Positions 33,898 to 39,168 of a stretch of DNA of 39,168 nucleotides are shown in pieces; position 1 is the stretch's first letter, and each line of letters opens with the position of its first letter. The DNA is taken from assembly GCA_900546325.1 (NCBI GenBank), contig URCR01000025.1:1-39168 (forward strand). Reading direction: 5' to 3'. The DNA is from an uncultured Lachnospiraceae bacterium. GTDB taxonomy: Bacteria; Bacillota; Clostridia; Lachnospirales; Lachnospiraceae. The position numbers were made by a program, and so were the translations under genes. The notes beneath the pieces are model-generated. The model was not told the DNA's origin, did not search any database, and was given only the letters and a program-made list of their open reading frames with translations.

Positions 33898-34427
33898 TGG
33901 GGACATGGAACTCCAGAGGGCTTAGAGGATCTACCCTGGAGGATATGATCAACCGGACGAATGAGAGATATCTGGAGAAGGGGCTTGCGCTGATCCAGAA
34001 AATACCGACACCGATTACCCCGGTGCGGATTGACAAGGAACACAGGCATATTACGCTTGCGTATTTCGAACAGCGGAGCACCGTCGATTACATCGGGGCA
34101 GTCCAGGGAATACCGGTCTGTTTTGATGCGAAGGAATGCAATGCAGATACGTTCCCTTTGCAGAATATCCATGAACATCAGGTGGAGTTTATGAAAAATT
34201 TTGAAAAGCAGGATGGGATTGCATTTCTTCTGATCTATTTCAGCAGACGGAATGAACTGTACTACATGCGCTGCGCAGAGATGGAACGCTTTTGGGAGCG
34301 GGGAAGAAGCGGTGGCAGAAAAAGTATCCGGATAGAAGAACTCTCGGATCAATTTTTTCTGAAGATGGCAGGGGGATACGTACCGTATCTTGATGCACTT
34401 CAGAAAGATCTGGACGAAAGAGAATAA
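33897..34427 (+). CDS. recU: Holliday junction resolvase RecU
   Basis: Structure-specific endonuclease that cuts Holliday junctions in Firmicutes, working with RuvAB. The 176-residue product shows the family start RGLRGSTLEDMINRTNERYL and the PD-(D/E)xK-type active site: D64 (TVDYIG), D77 and K79 in FDAKE (usually FEAKE), and the FPLQNIHEHQ segment. The ATG at 33897 overlaps the rluA stop as TGATG and has AAGGAG nine bases upstream; a GTG at 33891 would be too close. In Bacillus it is paired with ponA, here with RluA. Confidence 0.93.
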   Translation: MGTWNSRGLRGSTLEDMINRTNERYLEKGLALIQKIPTPITPVRIDKEHRHITLAYFEQRSTVDYIGAVQGIPVCFDAKECNADTFPLQNIHEHQVEFMKNFEKQDGIAFLLIYFSRRNELYYMRCAEMERFWERGRSGGRKSIRIEELSDQFFLKMAGGYVPYLDALQKDLDERE

Positions 34428-34436
34428 CAAGAAGTA

Positions 34437-34481
34437 CAAAAGATAAGGGAAGATGGCAAATGGTGCCAAAAGATAAGAGAA
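34437..34481 (+). repeat. Direct repeat of 15 bp before hisZ
   Basis: CAAAAGATAAGGGAA at 34437-34451 and CAAAAGATAAGAGAA at 34467-34481 differ at one position and are 30 bp apart; the small inverted repeat TGGC/GCCA lies between. The spacing of three helical turns would suit cooperative protein binding ahead of hisZ. Confidence 0.45.
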
Positions 34482-34508
34482 AATTGCGCGAAGAAGGGGA
34501 GAATGGCT

Positions 34509-35756
34509 ATGAGACAGAAGATTTTACACACACCGGAGGGAGTCAAAGACATTTATGGGAAAGAGTGCAGAAAGAAGCTGGTACTTCAGGACCAACTGCA
34601 TGAAGTGCTTCATCTGTACGGATATGAAGATATCCAGACACCTGCCTTTGAATTTCTGGAAGTGTTCGGGAGAGAGACGGGAACAGTATCTTCCAGGGAA
34701 CTTTACAAATTTTTTGACCGGGAGGGAAACACGCTTGCATTAAGGCCGGATATCACGCCGTCGGCAGCGAGAGTTGCTGCGGCACAATTTGAAAAAGATT
34801 CTGTCCCGCTCAGAATGTGTTACATAGGAAATACATTTTTAAATCACGGAAGCCAGCAGGGAGAACTGTGTGAAAGTACGCAGCTTGGTGCGGAACTGAT
34901 CGGGGACGGAACAGCAGGGGCGGACGCAGAACTGATCGCACTTGCGGCAGACAGTTTGAAGCGCGCCGGAATGAAGGAATTCCAGATCAGTGTCGGGCAT
35001 GTGGAATTTCTGCAAAGTCTTCTGGATGCGGCGCAATTTCCGGCGGAAATCAAGGAGAAAGTGAGGGCGATGATCGCAAGGAGGAATTTTCTTGGCATGC
35101 GGGAGCTGCTTGAGAAACTTCCGGTAAGGCGCCCTGTCAGAGAAGTTTTTTACCGTCTTCCGGAATTGGTCGGAAGTGTGGAAATCTTAGAGGAGGCGAG
35201 AGAGCTGGCACCGGATCGACGGGCGATTCTTGCTCTGGAGCGTCTAAAGGAAGTCTATGAAATTCTGGAACTGTACAATATGCAGGAGATGATTACATTT
35301 GATCTTGGTATGTGCGGGAAGTATGCCTATTACAGTGGGCTTATTTTTAAGAGTGATACTTTTGGCGGCGGGGAAGCGGTCGCAAAGGGCGGGCGGTATG
35401 ACAGACTGACTGCCAGATTTGGAAAGGAGCTTCCGGCGGCAGGATTTGCGATCGGAACAGACGAACTGATGAAAGCGCTGATCCGGCAGAAGATCCAGAT
35501 TTTGGAGGAGCCGGAGCAGATGATCCTGCTCTTTGACCGGGAACAGAGGAAATATGCGGTCTCTCTTGCGAAGGATTTCCGTGAGAAAGGAAAACGGGTG
35601 GAGCTGCTTGAGCGGGAAGAGAAGAAAAATCTGTCTGTATATCATATCTACGGGCGCAGAAAACAGGCGGGCAGTCTGATCTATCTGAGGAAAGATGAGC
35701 AGATCATCATGGTAAATTTACATACGGGAGAGAAAAAAGTCGTAGACTGCGCGTAA
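34509..35756 (+). CDS. hisZ: ATP phosphoribosyltransferase regulatory subunit HisZ
   Basis: HisRS-like regulatory subunit that is needed by the short form of HisG for the first step of histidine synthesis. The 415-residue product shows the catalytic-core remnants TPEGVKDIYGKECR, class II synthetase motif 2 LALRPDITPSAARV and the GGRYDRLTARFG segment near residue 297. It is longer than HisRS cores without the anticodon domain and keeps a C-terminal domain. The ATG at 34509 is preferred to 34503 because AAGGGGAG then has a normal spacing. No hisG lies beside it, which is odd; the next gene is the his fusion. Confidence 0.88.
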   Translation: MRQKILHTPEGVKDIYGKECRKKLVLQDQLHEVLHLYGYEDIQTPAFEFLEVFGRETGTVSSRELYKFFDREGNTLALRPDITPSAARVAAAQFEKDSVPLRMCYIGNTFLNHGSQQGELCESTQLGAELIGDGTAGADAELIALAADSLKRAGMKEFQISVGHVEFLQSLLDAAQFPAEIKEKVRAMIARRNFLGMRELLEKLPVRRPVREVFYRLPELVGSVEILEEARELAPDRRAILALERLKEVYEILELYNMQEMITFDLGMCGKYAYYSGLIFKSDTFGGGEAVAKGGRYDRLTARFGKELPAAGFAIGTDELMKALIRQKIQILEEPEQMILLFDREQRKYAVSLAKDFREKGKRVELLEREEKKNLSVYHIYGRRKQAGSLIYLRKDEQIIMVNLHTGEKKVVDCA

Positions 35757-35792
35757 GGCGGTCTGAAATTGATAAAGGAGCGAATTATAAAA

Positions 35793-37076
35793 ATGAGTTA
35801 TAAAAAATTAATTCCCTGTATTTTCATCGATGAAGGGAAGGCGGTAAAATGGTTTGACGACAGAGAGGTCCTTTCAGAAAACGCAGTTTCTCTGGCAAAA
35901 TATTACAGTGACCATGGCGCGGACGAACTTTTAGTATTTGATTTATCCTCCTCTGACGAAGAACATGAGGAAGCGATCGAAATTATGAAGAAGATCAGCC
36001 GGGCAATACGCATCCCGATGGTAGCAGGAGGAAATATCAAGAGACAGGAAGATATCAAGAAGATTTTGTATGCAGGTGCGAAACGGGCAGTGTTAAATTT
36101 TTCAAAAGCAATCTCTTTTGAATTGATCGAGGAAGCGTCAAAGCGGTTTGGAAAGGAGAAAATCTCGGTTTCCCTCAACGATTTTGACGCGCTGTTCAAG
36201 CAGCAGCATCTGATCGAAGAGTGCAGCAGTGAGATCTTATTTATGCACAGGCTGGATCTGGACTCTGTCATGAACGTGACGGATATCCCATGTATCGTTC
36301 TGACAGATACGAGTGAGGAGCCAGAGCTGTTTAAGATTTTAAAATGTCCGGGAGTGAAGGGACTTTCCGGAGCTTATGTAAGCCGGACGACAATGGACTT
36401 TGTCGCATTTAAAGAGCAATGTGCAAAGGAAGATATTAAGATGACTTCCTTTGAGAGCATGATGGAGTTTTCAGAATTTTCTCTCAATGAGGAAGGGCTT
36501 CTCCCTGTGATCGCACAGAGTTATAAGACCGGGGAGGTGCTGATGTTTTCTCATATGAATAAAGAGGCATTTTACAATACGATCAAAACCGGGAAAATGA
36601 CCTATTATGACAGAGAAGCAAAAAAAATCAAAGTGCAGGGGGAAGAGAGCGGCCATTATCAGTATGTGAAGGCACTTACGATCGACTGTGACAAGGATGC
36701 CCTGCTCGCAAAAGTAGAGCAGATCGGACCTGCATGCAAGACCGGGAACCCTACCTGCTTCTTCCAGCCGCTTGTCGGCACTGACTATGATGGAACGAAT
36801 CCGCTCCAAGTGTTTGAGACTGTCTATGAGAAGATTCTTGAGCGCAAAAAGAACCCAAGAGACGGATCTTACACAAACTATTTGTTTGACAAAGGAATTG
36901 ATAAAATTCTCAAGAAAGTCGGGGAGGAAGCGACCGAACTGATCATTGCCGCAAAGAACCCAAACCCGGATGAGATCAAAGGAGAAATTTCTGATTTTCT
37001 TTACCATGTGATGGTGCTTATGGTCGAGCGTGGAGTGAAGTGGGAAGATATTATCAAAGAACTTGCCGAGAGATAA
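35793..37076 (+). CDS. hisIE: HisF-like / HisI / HisE fusion protein
   Basis: A 427-residue protein with three parts. Residues 1 to about 212 align with HisF (LIPCIFIDEG, YYSDHGADELLVFDL, IPMVAGGNIKRQEDI). Residues about 220-325 are HisI, phosphoribosyl-AMP cyclohydrolase, with the Asp triad D298, D300, D302 and zinc cysteines C299, C315 and C322. Residues about 338-427 are HisE, phosphoribosyl-ATP pyrophosphatase (KKVGEEATELIIAA; DFLYHVMVLM). HisI and HisE look intact. In the HisF-like part the two catalytic aspartates of HisF (D11 and D130) are replaced by F11 and N129, and the second phosphate-binding motif (DRDGT) is missing, so it is probably not an active cyclase. The ATG at 35793 follows AAAGGAG. 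Confidence 0.9.
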   Translation: MSYKKLIPCIFIDEGKAVKWFDDREVLSENAVSLAKYYSDHGADELLVFDLSSSDEEHEEAIEIMKKISRAIRIPMVAGGNIKRQEDIKKILYAGAKRAVLNFSKAISFELIEEASKRFGKEKISVSLNDFDALFKQQHLIEECSSEILFMHRLDLDSVMNVTDIPCIVLTDTSEEPELFKILKCPGVKGLSGAYVSRTTMDFVAFKEQCAKEDIKMTSFESMMEFSEFSLNEEGLLPVIAQSYKTGEVLMFSHMNKEAFYNTIKTGKMTYYDREAKKIKVQGEESGHYQYVKALTIDCDKDALLAKVEQIGPACKTGNPTCFFQPLVGTDYDGTNPLQVFETVYEKILERKKNPRDGSYTNYLFDKGIDKILKKVGEEATELIIAAKNPNPDEIKGEISDFLYHVMVLMVERGVKWEDIIKELAER

Positions 37077-37104
37077 CAGACGGACTGGTCTGACAGAAAT
37101 CAGG

Positions 37105-37147
37105 CGGGCATATACTTTATAAAAGAAGTGTATGTCCGTTGTTTTTT
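37105..37147 (+). terminator. Terminator after the his pair
   Basis: A 13-bp stem (37105-37117 with 37126-37138, two G-T pairs), loop of 8 nt, followed by TTGTTTTTT. It ends the hisZ-hisIE transcript. Confidence 0.88.
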
Positions 37148-37190
37148 AGAGCAAATAGAAGAAATCATAGCCGACAGGGAGGAGAATCAC

Positions 37191-37490
37191 ATGAATGAGA
37201 CGGAAAAAAGAAGAGAAGAGCTGCTTTTGCAGGCGAGAAACCTATATGGAAGCGGACGGACATCTGATCCGGCAATCCATCCGCGCTGGCAGGGAGCATA
37301 TAACAAACTCTACGAGAAAGAAGAGACACTGCCGCGTTCTACATTTGTGCTGCGCGTCTGTGTCAGCCTGGTTTTGTTCCTGATCTTTGCGGGGATCGAT
37401 TATGAAAAAGCATCTGTCGGGGCATATGACAGTGCAAAGATCATACAGGCAATTACATACCAGCAGCCGTTGGGTGAACTGTTAAAGTAA
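37191..37490 (+). CDS. Small single-span membrane protein of unknown function
   Basis: A 99-residue protein with an acidic/basic N-terminus (MNETEKRREELLLQARNLYG), a short Pro/Trp-containing segment (DPAIHPRWQGAYNKLYE) and one membrane helix about residues 52-70 (FVLRVCVSLVLFLIFAGI). The ATG at 37191 follows AGGGAGGAG; the longer upstream frame overlaps the terminator and is not used. It lies tail to tail with the TetR gene with only one base between the stops. No function is recognised. Confidence 0.75.
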   Translation: MNETEKRREELLLQARNLYGSGRTSDPAIHPRWQGAYNKLYEKEETLPRSTFVLRVCVSLVLFLIFAGIDYEKASVGAYDSAKIIQAITYQQPLGELLK

Positions 37491-37491
37491 G

Positions 37492-38013
37492 CTACGGGCG
37501 CTCCTGGGGAAAGAATGTTTCTGTGACAATCTTTCCCATCTCTTCCGGGGACTCTTTCATACCGGTGTCCATCCATGTAAGAATCACCCCGCACAGTCCG
37601 AAGGAAATGAAAATCTGGCGATAATATTCCGCGCAGTCCTCTGTAAAAATATCACCAAAGCGCAGAATCAGTGTGTTGAGAAGCAGAAGGGATAATTTCG
37701 CCTGGATCAAAGTCTGAACGACATCCCGGATCGAGTAGAAAAACCGGAAAAAACGGACCGCAAGTTCACAGGCGGAAGTATCGCGGATGGTCCTTTCGTG
37801 CTCAATCCAGTCCGTCATCAGTTTATCCAGTTTGAATTCAATGACCTCTTCCTTGGAGCTGAAATTTCGATAGTAAGTGACACGGCTGACATTAGCCAGT
37901 TCAGTGATCTCGCGGATCGTAATCGACTCAAGAGGCTTCGTCCGCAGAAGTCTCAGAAGAGAATCGGCGATGCATTCCTTTAGAAAATCGCTTGTACGTG
38001 GGCTTTTTTTCAT
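37492..38013 (-). CDS. TetR/AcrR family transcriptional regulator
   Basis: A 173-residue repressor-type protein on the minus strand. The N-terminal HTH (LESITIREITELANVSRVTYYRNF, here residues about 28-51, with the YYRNFSSKEE helix that typifies TetR) is followed by a helical ligand domain. It stands divergently from the DegV gene, separated by 150 bases that contain a palindromic operator. Its own leader holds a hairpin with the AGGAGA ribosome site in the loop. The ligand is unknown; control of the adjacent degV gene and of itself is the natural inference. Confidence 0.9.
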   Translation of the reverse strand: MKKSPRTSDFLKECIADSLLRLLRTKPLESITIREITELANVSRVTYYRNFSSKEEVIEFKLDKLMTDWIEHERTIRDTSACELAVRFFRFFYSIRDVVQTLIQAKLSLLLLNTLILRFGDIFTEDCAEYYRQIFISFGLCGVILTWMDTGMKESPEEMGKIVTETFFPQERP

Positions 38014-38014
38014 A

Positions 38015-38039
38015 GATACAAAATCTCCTGTTTTGTTTC
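38015..38039 (-). promoter_or_regulatory. Hairpin enclosing the tetR ribosome binding site
   Basis: GATACAAAA at 38015-38023 and TTTTGTTTC at 38031-38039 pair with one mismatch; the 7-nt loop holds the ribosome site. The left arm also resembles the operator half-site GATACA at 38093, so it may instead be a second regulator site. Confidence 0.4.
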
Positions 38040-38056
38040 ATTTGTAAGTTTCTGCA

Positions 38057-38084
38057 TTGATTTTTCCTGCAGATATGTTATATT
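38057..38084 (+). promoter_or_regulatory. Promoter for the DegV gene
   Basis: TTGATT at 38057-38062, a 16-bp spacer and TATATT at 38079-38084. The start of transcription would fall at or just before the palindrome at 38092. Confidence 0.55.
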
Positions 38085-38091
38085 GTCTTAT

Positions 38092-38107
38092 TGATACATT
38101 TGTATCA
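38092..38107. promoter_or_regulatory. Palindromic operator between tetR and degV
   Basis: TGATACATTTGTATCA: perfect 7-bp arms around a 2-bp centre. It lies just downstream of the putative degV -10 box and between divergent genes, the typical place for a TetR binding site. Confidence 0.65.
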
Positions 38108-38163
38108 TCTATTTTAAAAAATCAGACAGAGGTTGTCAATCTGTTGAAGGAGGAAATTTTACA

Positions 38164-39012
38164 ATGATGATTATTACGGATTCTGCTTCGGATATTACAA
38201 AGCAGGAGGCAGAGGAGATGGACATTCGGATCGTCTGGTTAAAGACAAAGTTTTCGGATGGGGATTTTCCATTAGAGACAGAAGAAGACTTTATCCATTT
38301 TTTTGAGAAACTTGCCGGGGAGAAAGATCTGCCGGTTACAAGCCAGCCATCCCCGGAAGAATTTCTGCATCTGTATGAAGAGGCGAAAGAAGCGAATGAA
38401 GAAGTACTCGTGATTACTCTTTCAAGCGGATTGAGCGGGACAGTCAACGCGGCGAACCTTGCAAAGCAGATGAGCGAATACGAGAAAATCCGGATTATTG
38501 ATTCTGAGCAGGCAATCATTACCCAGCGCTTTCTTGTACAGAAAGCTGCAAAGATGCGTGCTGAAGGGAAAGCAATGGAAGAAATCGCTGCTGCAATAGA
38601 AGATCTGAAAAGACGTGTGACCGTATGTGGGATGCTGGATACCCTTACTTATTTAAAAAAGGGAGGGCGGATTCCGGCAGCGCTTGCGGTGCTAGGGAAT
38701 GTTCTCCAGATCAAGCCGGTGATTGAATTGAAAGACCGCGAGCTGACGATGTTAGGGAAGGCGCGCGGCAGAAACGGCGGTATGAAGTATCTGTGGAAAG
38801 AATATGAATCTTATGAGATCGATGAAAATGAGCCGGTTTATTTTGGATATACATCGGATAAGGAGATTGGGGAAAAATTTATGAAAGAGACTGTGGAGAA
38901 ATATGGTCTGAAGAACTATCATCTCTATCCGGTAGGTGGGATCATCGGGACACATGTCGGGCCGGCCTGCGTTGCGATCAGTTTTGTAAAAAAGAAGAAA
39001 GATGGAAAATAA
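38164..39012 (+). CDS. DegV family fatty-acid-binding protein (FakB-type)
   Basis: A 282-residue EDD-fold protein. DegV/FakB proteins hold a fatty acid and present it to FakA for phosphorylation; a FakA is encoded at 18713. The family motifs are T5-D-S-A-S-D10 near the N-terminus, TSQPSPEEF and LSSGLSGT at residues 86-93, and C-terminal GGIIGTHVGPACVAISF. The ATG at 38164 follows AAGGAGG with a 10-base gap; a second ATG is next to it. It is divergent from a TetR gene and probably under its control. Confidence 0.93.
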   Translation: MMIITDSASDITKQEAEEMDIRIVWLKTKFSDGDFPLETEEDFIHFFEKLAGEKDLPVTSQPSPEEFLHLYEEAKEANEEVLVITLSSGLSGTVNAANLAKQMSEYEKIRIIDSEQAIITQRFLVQKAAKMRAEGKAMEEIAAAIEDLKRRVTVCGMLDTLTYLKKGGRIPAALAVLGNVLQIKPVIELKDRELTMLGKARGRNGGMKYLWKEYESYEIDENEPVYFGYTSDKEIGEKFMKETVEKYGLKNYHLYPVGGIIGTHVGPACVAISFVKKKKDGK

Positions 39013-39070
39013 CCCGAATGAAGTAGAAGGACAGACAGGAAACTGTCCGAAACTCAATCGTTTTAAGCAG

Positions 39071-39117
39071 TAGTGGAGAGCGTGACCTGCACCGGATCAC
39101 GCTCTCCACTAAATTTT
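39071..39117 (+). terminator. Terminator after degV
   Basis: A perfect 15-bp stem (39071-39085 with 39097-39111, TAGTGGAGAGCGTGA and its complement) with an 11-nt loop, followed by AATTTTT. A small hairpin (GGACAG/CTGTCC) precedes it near 39030-39049 and another (AGGGC/GCCCT) follows at 39122-39134; the sequence to the end of the window holds no gene that I can see. Confidence 0.9.
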
Positions 39118-39168
39118 TGTTAGGGCATAGCCCTGTTTACCATTGTGTAGTTTTTCGTGTTCCGAAAA

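Noticed and set aside
34428..34508. T-box or his leader attenuator before hisZ
   Set aside because: No specifier loop, T-box core or His-codon leader peptide is visible in the short gap.
1..39168. CRISPR arrays, tRNA or rRNA genes, IS elements, prophage genes
   Set aside because: Read for on both strands; no regular repeat-spacer pattern, cloverleaf, transposase or integrase was found.

Overview
This 39.2 kb window reads as chromosomal core sequence from a spore-forming, anaerobic, low-to-mid-GC Firmicute, most likely a Lachnospiraceae member (Dorea / Mediterraneibacter / Blautia-like). The grounds are an rnfCDGEAB operon, an alpha/beta-type SASP, GerW and YlbJ sporulation genes, strong AGGAGG ribosome sites, consensus sigma-A promoters and the rsmD-coaD-ylbJ order known from Bacillus. 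I see no rRNA or tRNA gene, CRISPR array, prophage, IS element or transposase. Genus assignment is inference.

Layout. 1-1170: ribosomal protein S1 and its terminator. 1326-6746: Rnf ferredoxin:NAD+ oxidoreductase operon (C-D-G-E-A-B) ending in a coupled DUF2752 membrane protein. 6765-7417: a single-gene unit for a Tyr/Asn/Gln-rich membrane protein. 7542-9112 and on to 10129: a NusG-domain-II lipid-anchored or membrane protein and a Gx-type (HepT-I-like) membrane protein, followed by ruvA and ruvB. 10136-16227: zapA, a U32 RNA-hydroxylase-type protein, an FtsW/RodA-family polymerase and a class B PBP. 15913-17825: a small unknown protein, DUF2953, GerW and a 45-residue membrane peptide. 17945-18130: rpmB on the minus strand, facing a bidirectional terminator.

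18251-22631: Asp23-family protein, fakA, a strongly folded RNA element, and recG. 22797-23509: SASP and the c-di-AMP receptor DarA. 23567-25307: rsmD, coaD and a coiled-coil protein, convergent with ylbJ. 26477-27325: an M23 peptidase. 27455-34427: a long collinear run of RNA-modification and related genes (RsmF-like methyltransferase, RsuA-type and RluA-type pseudouridine synthases, YgiQ radical SAM, SDR, an unknown membrane protein, RecU). 34509-37076: hisZ directly followed by a HisF-like/HisI/HisE fusion. 37191-39111: a small membrane protein, a TetR regulator and a divergent DegV/FakB-type protein with a perfect operator-like palindrome between them.

Themes. Rnf conserves energy as an ion gradient; two of its subunits carry covalent FMN and the NusG-II/Gx pair nearby belongs to families known from flavin-based electron-transfer loci. 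RuvAB, RecU and RecG give a full Holliday-junction set. FakA and the DegV protein could form a fatty acid kinase pair. The most unusual object is the his fusion protein: its N-terminal third aligns with HisF but lacks both catalytic aspartates, and hisZ sits beside it without hisG.
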